From Clostridium sp. AM30-24 (GTDB lineage: Bacteria; Bacillota; Clostridia; Lachnospirales; Lachnospiraceae): a DNA stretch of 10,823 bases. The stretch lies in contig NZ_QUJB01000037.1 in the NCBI RefSeq assembly GCF_003480435.1, positions 1-10,823 on the forward strand. Reading direction: 5' to 3'. The position numbers and the translations under genes were made by a program. Under the pieces are notes generated by a model that saw nothing but the letters and a program-made list of their open reading frames with translations, had not been told where the DNA came from and made no database searches. Below, one piece after another: positions 1 to 5,817 of the stretch (positions are counted from its first letter, which is position 1; the number at the start of each line of letters is the position of its first letter).

Positions 1-45
1 CTAAAGAGGATGGGAGAATTCTTGCAAAGTGTTGTTAAAAATTAG
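1..45 (+). CDS. C-terminal end of an unidentified protein (partial)
   Basis: A reading frame open from the first base ends at TAG (43-45) and encodes LKRMGEFLQSVVKN. The charged, amphipathic tail looks like a normal protein C-terminus, but 14 residues cannot identify a family. The upstream part lies outside the window. Confidence 0.35.
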   Translation, partial: LKRMGEFLQSVVKN

Positions 46-91
46 CGGAGATATAAAAATATTTGAATGGTCAAAGTACGTAATGAAATAG

Positions 92-238
92 ATTGAAACA
101 GGTGACTCTCTTGATGAGCATGAGCTGAGGCAAATTGAAGTTGCCTTAAGAATGCATGACTTGTACGAACGAACGTTGGATGAATGCCTGGGACTGGAAG
201 AAAAGGAAAATATTTTTCAATTAACGCATGGTATATAA
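92..238 (+). pseudogene. decayed gene tail, family not recognised
   Basis: The frame after an in-frame TAG (89-91) encodes 48 residues, beginning IETGDSLDEHELRQIE and ending LTHGI before TAA (236-238). Its composition is strongly protein-like: acidic and helical, with ordered heptad-like spacing (RQIEVALRMHDLYERTLDE). There is no start codon with a ribosome binding site. The same frame continues upstream of the TAG (IFEWSKYVMK), so the TAG most likely interrupts an older, longer gene. Function unknown. It could also be the tail of a gene whose front was lost by deletion. Confidence 0.4.
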
Positions 239-263
239 TAACGCAGAATTTTTCAGAATTCAT

Positions 264-292
264 TTGACAAATTTCTATGTTCTTGTTATACT
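264..292 (+). promoter_or_regulatory. sigma-A promoter of the rubredoxin gene
   Basis: A perfect -35 TTGACA (264-269) is followed after 17 bp by TATACT (287-292), close to consensus. Transcription would start near 299, giving a leader of about 40 nt before the rubredoxin ATG at 341. Confidence 0.75.
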
Positions 293-299
293 GCAATTA

Positions 300-314
300 T
301 AGTAATGATAACTA
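300..314. promoter_or_regulatory. candidate Fur/PerR-type operator
   Basis: TAGTAATGATAACTA forms a 7-1-7 inverted repeat with 6 of 7 arm positions matching (TAGTAAT versus TAGTTAT). This is the architecture of Fur-family operators. It begins at the expected transcription start of the promoter just upstream, where a bound repressor would block initiation. In clostridia PerR commonly controls oxidative-stress genes such as rubredoxins and rubrerythrins, so PerR control is plausible. It is inferred from sequence layout only. Confidence 0.4.
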
Positions 315-340
315 TTTTTATTTTAAAGGAGGGCTTTATC

Positions 341-496
341 ATGAAATATGTATGTGATGTGTGCGGCTGGGAATATGATGAAGAACAGGGCTATCCGGAA
401 GGCGGTATCGCTCCGGGTACGAAATGGGCAAATGTGCCGGATGATTTTGAATGTCCGTTATGTATGGTTGGGAAGGATCAGTTCTCAGAAGTCTGA
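341..496 (+). CDS. rubredoxin
   Basis: This encodes a complete 51-residue rubredoxin, the usual length for the family. It is a small cytoplasmic electron carrier with one iron held by four cysteines. They are visible as two pairs: C5-x2-C8 (VCDVCGW) and C38-x2-C41 (ECPLC). The family core EYDEEQGYPEGGI and the PDDFECPLC segment are intact. In anaerobic Firmicutes such proteins pass electrons to rubrerythrin, oxygen or superoxide reductases and other partners. The start is fixed by AAAGGAGG eight bases upstream of ATG 341. An in-frame upstream start at 305 lies inside the promoter leader and is rejected. The gene appears monocistronic: it has its own promoter and probable operator, and a strong hairpin follows 20 bases after the stop. 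Confidence 0.96.
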   Translation: MKYVCDVCGWEYDEEQGYPEGGIAPGTKWANVPDDFECPLCMVGKDQFSEV

Positions 497-515
497 TTGA
501 TTTATTGTCCAAAAT

Positions 516-573
516 AATAGCCCGACCTTTCCTTTTTTGCAGTGTACTGCTCTCAGGAAAAGGTCGGGCTATT
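516..573. terminator. bidirectional hairpin terminator / repeat element, copy 1
   Basis: The left arm AATAGCCCGACCTTTCC (516-532) pairs with the right arm GGAAAAGGTCGGGCTATT (556-573) with one bulged A. The loop is about 23 nt and contains a small nested stem, GCAGT-GT-ACTGC (539-550). It lies just after the rubredoxin stop and at the 3' end of the opposing SIR2 fragment, so it can end transcription from both sides. A second copy, with the loop also conserved, is at 2955-3010. Confidence 0.75.
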
Positions 574-855
574 GTCATATCGTATATTATCTATTTTCTC
601 TGCAGGTGAGTTATACAAACGAATCCAGAAATTTTTCCAGGCGTCTCTTCGGGCTGTTTGGAAATCCGAATCGCCCTCATTCCCGTATAGTTTTTCATAA
701 AAACAGTCTATTCTCTGGTCCCAGCTTAAAAAATCGCAGTCCATGCCATTGCACTTATCCGCATATCGGCTGAATCCCGATCCGACCATAATTGCGGCAT
801 GTCCGGCTTTTAGAGCTTGGGCAATTTGGGGGATATAGTTAATCTCTCGAATCAT
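553..855 (-). pseudogene. truncated SIR2-family protein (N-terminal fragment)
   Basis: The first 60 or so of 100 residues resemble the start of bacterial SIR2-like proteins: an IPQIAQALKAGHAAIMVGSGFS block carrying the nucleotide-binding GSGxS motif (25-29), then SWDQ..D.FYEKLYG (45-58). SIR2-like domains bind NAD, and several members degrade NAD in anti-phage defence. Full-length proteins are several hundred residues, so most of the fold, including catalytic residues, is missing. The last codons read into the hairpin at 516-573. The start ATG 855 has a strong ribosome binding site (GGAGGAAGCCTG). The residue after GSGFSR is Y, where I expect N in many relatives. After about residue 65 the frame no longer looks like SIR2, and another frame of this strand contains RRLEKFLDSF, suggesting a frameshifted remnant. 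Expressed or not, it is unlikely to be a working enzyme. Confidence 0.6.
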
Positions 856-887
856 CAGGCTTCCTCCTCTGCGTGTTATTAGCGATG

Positions 888-916
888 AGTGTATCACACC
901 TTCACAACCATTGCAA
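888..916 (-). promoter_or_regulatory. possible promoter of the SIR2 fragment
   Basis: On the minus strand TTGCAA (911-916) is separated by 17 bp from TACACT (888-893), about 33 bases before the start codon at 855. Both boxes deviate from consensus, so this is tentative. Confidence 0.3.
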
Positions 917-960
917 ACATATTCTATTCGCCCTATATTTTCTAAAATTTTCAAAAATCC

Positions 961-992
961 TGTCCCCTATTGAGTATCTGGTGCGTTATATA
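961..992 (+). promoter_or_regulatory. candidate ECF-sigma autoregulatory promoter
   Basis: TGTCCCC (961-967), a 16-bp spacer and CGTTATATA (984-992) precede the sigma factor start by 39 bases, leaving room for a short leader with the AGGAG site. The same two blocks occur with a 15-bp spacer at 2551-2581, before the small membrane protein gene. Extracytoplasmic-function sigma factors normally recognise such a -35/-10 pair and usually activate their own operon. Assignment to this sigma factor is inferred from the shared motif. Confidence 0.6.
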
Positions 993-1031
993 TTACAATG
1001 GGTAAATCGAAAACTACAGGAGATATTCGAC

Positions 1032-1565
1032 ATGCTATTTTTGATCTTATGCACTTTTTCCGAAGATGAGCAAGCACAAATCGAACAGTTATTCAAGGAA
1101 AATCATGCTCTTTTATACAAGGTTTCCTATCAGCTGCTTCGGTCAGAGACGGACGCCGAAGATGCTGTGGCTCAGGCATTCTTAAATATAATGGAGCATT
1201 TTGAAAAAATCAGCCAGTTATCACGTCCCGAGCGGCGGCCTTATTGCGTTGTTATTGCAAAGAATACGTCTTACGATATTCTTCGTAGAAAAAAGAGGAC
1301 GATTCCTGTAGAAGAGCTTTATGCCAATGAAACAGATGATGACGTAGCTGATACTTTTTTTGAAAGATTTGAGAACTCCCAGCTTATTGCCGCATTAAAG
1401 CTGTTGGATAAGAACGACCGTACACTTCTGACTTTTCGCTTCGGACGCGACATGCCGTTAAAAGATATCGCAGCACTGATGGAAATCTCAGAAGAAACGG
1501 CAAAGAAAAGAAGTCAGAGGGCGTTAAAAAAATTACGAAGAATTTTGGAAGAATTTGAGAGGTGA
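1032..1565 (+). CDS. ECF-type RNA polymerase sigma factor
   Basis: This 177-residue protein has the two-domain layout of extracytoplasmic-function sigma factors, which direct RNA polymerase to a small stress or envelope regulon. Region 2 spans about residues 17-90: LFKENHALLYKVSYQLL, the DAEDAVAQAFL block at 41-51, and the basic end ILRRKKR. Region 4 spans about 117-172, with LLTFRFGRDMPLKDIAALM followed by the helix-turn-helix ISEETAKKRSQRALKKLR. There is no region 1 or 3. ATG 1032 is chosen because AGGAG (1018-1022) precedes it by nine bases and the domain begins soon after. The open frame extends upstream to 873, but that stretch lies across the presumed promoter. The stop overlaps the GTG start of the next gene by two bases, so the pair is translationally coupled. 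The exact ECF subgroup cannot be fixed by eye. Confidence 0.9.
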   Translation: MLFLILCTFSEDEQAQIEQLFKENHALLYKVSYQLLRSETDAEDAVAQAFLNIMEHFEKISQLSRPERRPYCVVIAKNTSYDILRRKKRTIPVEELYANETDDDVADTFFERFENSQLIAALKLLDKNDRTLLTFRFGRDMPLKDIAALMEISEETAKKRSQRALKKLRRILEEFER

Positions 1566-2542
1566 GTAATGTGACAAATACTTTAAGAGAAGCCTGCCGG
1601 GAGGCTCTTAATTCGGAATGGATGGACGCCGACAGAATGCCGGAACTTGCCGGTACTTTGCTGAATGATATGGATGGTGAAGAATTCCTTTTGGAGGCTG
1701 CATCCAGAAAAGTTCTTGCTCTTCCGTTTCCTGAACAGGCTGTGTTTCTGCTTTATTATGGTTTCCATATGAATGATTCTCAAATCAGTGAAGTTCTTGC
1801 TCTTCCGTATGCACACGGAATGCGAATTGGAATGTTAAATACTCTGCAAGCGTGGGCCAGCACTCCTGAGGTCTTCCAAGATCCTGAAGCCATTTCCAAG
1901 GCCTGTAAAATAGCAATAAAACGGTTGACAGATGAGGTGAATATGCAGCCTGATATTCTTCATGCGTATTCCCGACATTTTCGCAAGCAGTTAAGGAAAG
2001 TTCGTGCGGCTCAAAAACCTGTAGATTATCTTCTTCGAGGCGCATCCAGAGCCGCCGCTGTTCTTCTTGCGGTTTCAATTGGATTCTCCACTGCAATGGT
2101 TACAAATGCGGAATTTCGTGAAAAGATACTGGAATGGATCGTGGAGACATATCCGAAATATTCTAAAATCCGGCTGGATGGCGTGCAGGATAGGTCTGCG
2201 TCTGATCGCGCAAGTGAATTGGCTTCTTTTCAAATTACTTATATTCCAGACGGGTATAAACTGGTTTATCAAAGCAATCTTGAGACCATGAAACATTTTC
2301 GATATGTAAATTCGGTAGAACAAAGTATTATAATACAAATCGTCCCCGGCGATGGATCAAATAATTATAATACAGAAGGTGCAGAAGTAAAATCCTGTAT
2401 TGTCGGAAACCGAAGCGTTCTATACTGGAAAAAAGACACCTTCAGCATGTGCATTGCTAAAGATCGGAATTGGCTGATTGTTGTCATGACAGAACTTCCA
2501 TTTGATGAATCATTTAAAATTTTAGAAAATATAAGATTTTAA
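1562..2542 (+). CDS. membrane anti-sigma factor with C-terminal DUF4367-like domain
   Basis: This is a 326-residue, probably single-pass membrane protein encoded directly behind the sigma factor. The N-terminal 150 residues are cytoplasmic. Within them residues 50-95 (PEQAVFLLYYGFHMNDSQISEVLALP) resemble the region-4 helix-turn-helix fold of sigma factors. A basic stretch (RHFRKQLRKVR, 138-148) leads to one hydrophobic segment at about 161-181. The remainder is extracytoplasmic, and residues 215-326 match the DUF4367 pattern (SFQITYIPDGYKLVYQ, then NWLIVVMTELPFDE). Such proteins hold their ECF sigma partner inactive at the membrane until an envelope signal arrives. That role is inferred from family and gene pairing. 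The start is GTG 1562, overlapping the sigma stop. A second GTG at 1571 is possible. The signal sensed is unknown. Confidence 0.8.
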   Translation: MSNVTNTLREACREALNSEWMDADRMPELAGTLLNDMDGEEFLLEAASRKVLALPFPEQAVFLLYYGFHMNDSQISEVLALPYAHGMRIGMLNTLQAWASTPEVFQDPEAISKACKIAIKRLTDEVNMQPDILHAYSRHFRKQLRKVRAAQKPVDYLLRGASRAAAVLLAVSIGFSTAMVTNAEFREKILEWIVETYPKYSKIRLDGVQDRSASDRASELASFQITYIPDGYKLVYQSNLETMKHFRYVNSVEQSIIIQIVPGDGSNNYNTEGAEVKSCIVGNRSVLYWKKDTFSMCIAKDRNWLIVVMTELPFDESFKILENIRF

Positions 2543-2550
2543 AAATACTA

Positions 2551-2581
2551 TGTCCCCAAAGTTCTTTTTATACGTTATATA
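2551..2581 (+). promoter_or_regulatory. second candidate ECF-sigma promoter
   Basis: TGTCCCC (2551-2557), a 15-bp spacer and CGTTATATA (2573-2581) repeat the blocks found before the sigma operon. The motif starts eight bases after the anti-sigma stop and lies 44 bases before the ATG of the small membrane protein, so that gene probably has its own sigma-dependent promoter as well as possible read-through. Confidence 0.6.
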
Positions 2582-2625
2582 GTTAAGAAAAAACAAATGT
2601 ATCATTGGCGGAAAGGAGCGCTATT

Positions 2626-2883
2626 ATGGGACCAATTTGGGAAGGCGATGGACGGTTTTGTATTATATCACTGATTATATCAAAACTTTTATCAGATATA
2701 CCGTGGATCTATGACAGAATGGATATCCTCAAGATTGTGATGATCTCACTGATTTTTGCCTTGTTTTATGGACCTGAGCCAAAACATATCTCGAAAAAGA
2801 TTTTTTTTGGCGGTATAGGAGTCCTCATTGCTGCTTCACTTTTGGGGGATTTAATAGGCTTAAAATTTCAAGGCGTTATTTGA
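2626..2883 (+). CDS. small multi-pass membrane protein, family not recognised
   Basis: This 85-residue hydrophobic protein has two clear membrane segments (about 34-49 and 59-78) and a shorter, weaker one near 11-24. The segments are linked by a basic loop (PEPKHISKKI, 50-59), so the loop is probably cytoplasmic. ATG 2626 is chosen because AAAGGAG (2612-2618) lies seven bases upstream. An in-frame alternative start at 2605 precedes that ribosome binding site. I recognise no family. Its place behind the sigma/anti-sigma pair, and a promoter motif shared with them, suggest it belongs to the same envelope-stress regulon, perhaps as an effector or a modulator of the anti-sigma protein. This is inference. 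A hairpin at 2955-3010 ends the unit. Confidence 0.7.
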   Translation: MGPIWEGDGRFCIISLIISKLLSDIPWIYDRMDILKIVMISLIFALFYGPEPKHISKKIFFGGIGVLIAASLLGDLIGLKFQGVI

Positions 2884-2954
2884 AAATATGACGTGAATCT
2901 CCCATATATTAAACCACAGAGTTTTCGGAAGTTTGATGAAATCTTACAAAAAAG

Positions 2955-3010
2955 AATAGCCCGACCTTTTTTCTTTGACTGTGTACTGCTCTTAGAAAAG
3001 GTCGGGCTAT
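2955..3010. terminator. hairpin terminator / repeat element, copy 2
   Basis: A perfect 15-bp inverted repeat, ATAGCCCGACCTTTT (2956-2970) and AAAAGGTCGGGCTAT (2996-3010), encloses a 25-nt loop. Arms and loop (GTGTACTGCTCT shared exactly) match the element at 516-573 in the same orientation. It separates the + strand sigma cluster from the - strand gene cluster and can end transcription from the left. Confidence 0.75.
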
Positions 3011-3111
3011 CATTTTCCAATATCATAGAAGAATCTAATTTACAGAGATTTTCTCATAGTCTCTGTGTTTAAGTCAAGTCCACTTTTATTTGGTTCAACA
3101 AACTGGAATTT

Positions 3112-3354
3112 CTATTTGTGTTGCCATGTCATTACATAATCTTTTTCTCCGGTAGCCTCATCTAAGCCACTATGCTGAATCTCAAATTCTTCTCTCTTAT
3201 AAAAAGATATTGCCCGTGCGTTCTTTTGGTATACGTTCAAGTACAACTTATTCCTTTTATCCTTTGCATAATTCAGCAGAATTTTACCTAGACCCTGCGA
3301 TTGCATTTCACCAGAAACAAAAATGCCCTCAACATATTCATCATTTAACCCTAG
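3112..3354 (-). pseudogene. GNAT N-acetyltransferase, C-terminal remnant
   Basis: About 80 residues remain, starting at LGLNDEYVEGIFVSGEMQSQGLGK and ending VMTWQHK. They contain acetyl-CoA-binding motif A (Q-S-Q-G-L-G) and motif B (LYLNVYQKNARAISFYKREEF), which is typical of small GNAT proteins of about 145 residues. The N-terminal half, holding the substrate-binding strands, is missing. In frame with LGLND the sequence soon meets stop codons (TAG upstream). The break coincides with a perfect palindrome at 3344-3361. An internal ATG at 3306 would leave only 64 residues and cannot form the full fold. The gene is therefore broken. Confidence 0.75.
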
Positions 3355-3361
3355 GGTTAAA
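3344..3361. repeat. 18-bp perfect palindrome at a gene breakpoint
   Basis: TTTAACCCTAGGGTTAAA is a perfect palindrome with no loop. It overlaps the point at which similarity of the GNAT remnant to its family ends. It could be a protein-binding site or a scar of a recombination or excision event. Confidence 0.6.
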
Positions 3362-3416
3362 CTTAACTACTATTTTTTCTTTGCGATATAAAATACATAA
3401 CTGTAATAATCTACTA

Positions 3417-3911
3417 CTAATCTAAAATAAAGCGATTATAAGCTATCCTTTTTCCTGTGTTTGTTTTAAAGTTTTCATCTATACACTTTTTTATCTTTTC
3501 CTGTTCTTTTTCTTTATCCATAACCGTTAAATTTTCAAGCAAATCAGCTTCCCATTGTATTTGAAAATCAAGTCCATCAATTTTAGATGGAGTATGATGG
3601 TTGCCTATTATAAAGCATATTCTATCAATATTTTTGTTATAGCCTACCTTTTTTAATATTTCTTTCGCTACTTCTGGTCCTTCCTTTTCTTGATAGACAC
3701 CATCAATAGAACCGTATTTTTTTTGTGCTTCAACCGCACCAATATCATGTAGTATAGCAATAATACTGATGAATTCTTTTTCTTCCTCTCCGATATTTTC
3801 TCCTTTCATTATATCTTCTGCATTTTGCAAAACTTTGAGAGTATGCTCTATGCCAAAAGGAATTTCTTTGAATACTTCTTTCATCTCTATAATAATTTTT
3901 TCTTTAAACAT
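3417..3911 (-). CDS. HD-domain phosphohydrolase-like protein
   Basis: This 164-residue cytoplasmic protein carries the HD metal-binding signature: H23 (IEHTLKVL), H55-D56 (AILHDIGA), H105-H106 (GNHHTPSK) and D123 (WEADLLEN). This set coordinates one or two divalent metals in HD-superfamily hydrolases that cleave phosphomonoesters or phosphodiesters, often of nucleotides. The short length and lack of extra domains fit the small stand-alone HD proteins. The true substrate is unknown. It appears complete, with a strong GGAGG ribosome binding site before ATG 3911. It sits between two broken genes in the same orientation. No close promoter is obvious in the 37 bases upstream, so it may depend on read-through. 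Confidence 0.8.
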   Translation of the reverse strand: MFKEKIIIEMKEVFKEIPFGIEHTLKVLQNAEDIMKGENIGEEEKEFISIIAILHDIGAVEAQKKYGSIDGVYQEKEGPEVAKEILKKVGYNKNIDRICFIIGNHHTPSKIDGLDFQIQWEADLLENLTVMDKEKEQEKIKKCIDENFKTNTGKRIAYNRFILD

Positions 3912-3948
3912 AAATTACCTCCATTTATACCTTATAGGTGTTTTAGTT

Positions 3949-4257
3949 CTATCTATCCACTTTTTTGTTCGCCGATACAATCAGCATCATGGGACGGCGC
4001 ATTTCATCCTGCATCCCCGGAATATCCATCATGTATTCCGGCGGCTGCGGCTCCACAATATGATTTATTATAAAACCATTTGAAAGCAGTGTATTTAGAT
4101 ATGTGGTCAGAGTTCTATGATATTTTGTAACCTTTTCTCCCAAAAACACAGCTGTCCGTTTGCCCTCATAATAATAATTATCCACCGGAAAATGCAGTAT
4201 TTCTCCTTTTTCGTTATAATGCCAGTCTTGTGTACCCTATGCAGTAAAAACAGGATC
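3949..4257 (-). pseudogene. class I SAM-dependent methyltransferase, C-terminal remnant with stop codon
   Basis: The frame encodes DPVFTA, a TAG stop (4237-4239), then GTQDWHYNEKGEI and on to PEYMMDIPGMQDEMRRPMMLIVSANKK. It matches the end of small-molecule class I methyltransferases, where DPVFTA-Y-GTQDW is expected; a TAT/TAC to TAG change would explain the stop. The Rossmann half that binds S-adenosylmethionine is absent; the frame is closed above 4257. The remaining 70-100 residues cannot act as an enzyme. Confidence 0.7.
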
Positions 4258-4291
4258 TATGTTTTACCTTCCCAACTTCTAATTTTTTACA

Positions 4292-4801
4292 TCATATCCC
4301 AAAAGCCTTGTCGTACTCAATAACTCCATTTAATTTGTTTTGACTTCCGTTAAGATTAAGTGCCATAAAACTTTCATCGTCAACTTCAAATGGCGCTTTT
4401 ATTCCACACTCACTTGCCGGAATATATCCTGCCTTTGGATAGTATTTGGAATGTCCCAAAACAACTGAATATTCATATCCCAATTTATGTGCTATACTGT
4501 GTCCTTCTTTCATCAAAGATAATCCGATTCCCCTGTTCTGATAATCGGGTAATACAGAAAGAGGGGCAAGCGCAAGAACCTCAACCCCTTGAACAACTGC
4601 TTTTGTAAAAAGAATATGTCCTACAATTTTTTCGTCCTCGACAGCAACAAGAGAAAGTTCCGGAATAAACGATTTGCTTTTTCTTAACGCAGCAACTAAG
4701 TTCTGTTCATTTCCATCTGTATATTCAGCATTTTCAAATGCTTCTTTTACAACATGATATACCGTATCATAATCTTCTGGTCTTTCTTGTCTTATAATCA
4801 A
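4292..4801 (-). CDS. GNAT family N-acetyltransferase (YhbS-like)
   Basis: This complete 169-residue GNAT protein transfers an acetyl group from acetyl-CoA to an amine on an unidentified small molecule or protein. The order of motifs is normal: N-terminal IIRQERPEDYDTVYHVVKEAF, the strand LSLVAVEDEKIVGHILFT (49-66), motif A with QNRGIG at 88-93 (acetyl-CoA pyrophosphate loop), then GHSKYYPKAGY (116-126). The last block is typical of YhbS-type members. The start appears to be TTG (4799-4801), because the family begins exactly at MIIRQE. The upstream GTAGG is a weak ribosome binding site, which suggests low expression. It lies 59 bases downstream of the methyltransferase stop, probably in one transcription unit. 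Confidence 0.85.
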   Translation of the reverse strand: MIIRQERPEDYDTVYHVVKEAFENAEYTDGNEQNLVAALRKSKSFIPELSLVAVEDEKIVGHILFTKAVVQGVEVLALAPLSVLPDYQNRGIGLSLMKEGHSIAHKLGYEYSVVLGHSKYYPKAGYIPASECGIKAPFEVDDESFMALNLNGSQNKLNGVIEYDKAFGI

Positions 4802-4860
4802 AGTAGATACCTACATAGTTTTAAGCTTTTTACAATTACAGGAAATGGCAAATCTACTAT

Positions 4861-5556
4861 CTACCTCTCAATTTTTATGGCTCTGACAATGATAATATCC
4901 GGGATTTCTTTATTAAAATAGCATTCTTCGTAAAATCCGTCTATGACAAATCCGGTATCAAAACACAGATTAAAAATATCCTGTAAAGAACGATGATAAT
5001 AACATTGTTTTTGCGGCTGTCCTTCAATCGCAATATCGTAATAGCTGTGCGGCGTCATATATTTTTCTGTAAGCGTTACAAAACAGGGGTGCTGTGTCGC
5101 AAATACAAATACTCCGTTATCCTCAAGCAATTTATAAACAGAGGTAAAAAGCGGCTTAATATCGGTAATATCCATGACCGCCATATTGGAGACTGCTTTT
5201 GTAAACGGCTTATTTCTTTTTAATGCCATCAGACTTGTTTCATTCGTGGCGTCTGCTACACAAAACTCAATGTGATCAGCATACCGTTTTTGGCGCTTTT
5301 TTGCCAGTTCCACCATTTTCTCACTATAATCAAAAGCCAAAACAGAGACAGCTTTTTCTGCAAGATATGCAGAATAATTTCCATTTCCACAGGCAATATC
5401 TAAAATATAGTCTGTTGGATCAGGATTTAGAAGCTCTGTTACTTTGGGGCGGACAACTTCTCTGTGAAAATCATTTGATTCATCCCCCATTGCACAATCC
5501 CAAAATTCAGCGTTTTGATTCCAGATTGCTTTACTTTCTTCCTTTGAATACTGCAT
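4861..5556 (-). CDS. class I SAM-dependent methyltransferase
   Basis: This 231-residue methyltransferase has the full Rossmann fold core. Motif I is ILDIACGNGNYSAYLA (51-66). The acidic residue at the end of strand 2 is D76 (LAFDYSEKMVELAKKR). The strand-3 motif is FCVADATNE, and motif IV-like AVSNMAVMDI is at 121-130. The N-terminal SKEESKAIWNQNAEFWD is typical of stand-alone small-molecule methyltransferases, but the substrate is unknown. The frame is open further upstream to 5796 and beyond, where it encodes a kinase tail. ATG 5556 is taken as the true start because AGAGG lies five bases before it and family similarity begins there. A fused product starting at 5796 (TTG) cannot be excluded. 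Confidence 0.83.
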   Translation of the reverse strand: MQYSKEESKAIWNQNAEFWDCAMGDESNDFHREVVRPKVTELLNPDPTDYILDIACGNGNYSAYLAEKAVSVLAFDYSEKMVELAKKRQKRYADHIEFCVADATNETSLMALKRNKPFTKAVSNMAVMDITDIKPLFTSVYKLLEDNGVFVFATQHPCFVTLTEKYMTPHSYYDIAIEGQPQKQCYYHRSLQDIFNLCFDTGFVIDGFYEECYFNKEIPDIIIVRAIKIER

Positions 5557-5817
5557 AATATCCTCTTTCTGCAAAATTACTTTTTCTCCTTCGCCCCATG
5601 GCTCTTGAAATGCGTGATAATGATGTTCCAATATTTCATCTGTTATCACAAACGGCGAATTGGCATTTAAGACCTGATTTCTTTTATATAGTCTTGTTTG
5701 CAAAAGCTCCTTACTGGCTTTCATATAGACAAGTTCCGTTTCAGCGCCTGCTTTTTGGATCAGCTCTTTATAAAAATTCCGATTTCTCAGTTTCAAAAAC
5801 TGGAAGTTATAAACATC
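5557..5817 (-). pseudogene. P-loop kinase (AAA/zeta-like), C-terminal remnant fused in frame to methyltransferase
   Basis: About 85 residues upstream of the methyltransferase ATG resemble the end of small P-loop kinases: RNFYKELIQKAGAETELVY, then KELLQTRLYKRN with the LID arginines, ITDEILEHHYHAFQEP and EGEKVI. The Walker A loop and catalytic aspartate are missing. The frame is closed by TAG at 5836-5838, and the kinase-like sequence appears to begin within the 3' end of the neighbouring GNAT gene, read in another frame. There is no stop between the kinase tail and the methyltransferase, so the two run together. This looks like a deletion junction, not a functional fusion enzyme. Confidence 0.6.

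Noticed and set aside
873..1031. N-terminal extension of the sigma factor
   Set aside because: The frame is open but crosses the promoter-like motif, lacks a ribosome binding site, and the domain starts after 1032.
2067..2338. Small ORFs on both strands within the anti-sigma gene
   Set aside because: They overlap a well-supported coding frame, lack ribosome binding sites and show no recognisable composition.
3042..3066. ACAGAGA/TCTCTGT hairpin as terminator of the GNAT remnant
   Set aside because: The arms are only 7 bp with an 11-nt loop and no T-run follows on the minus strand.
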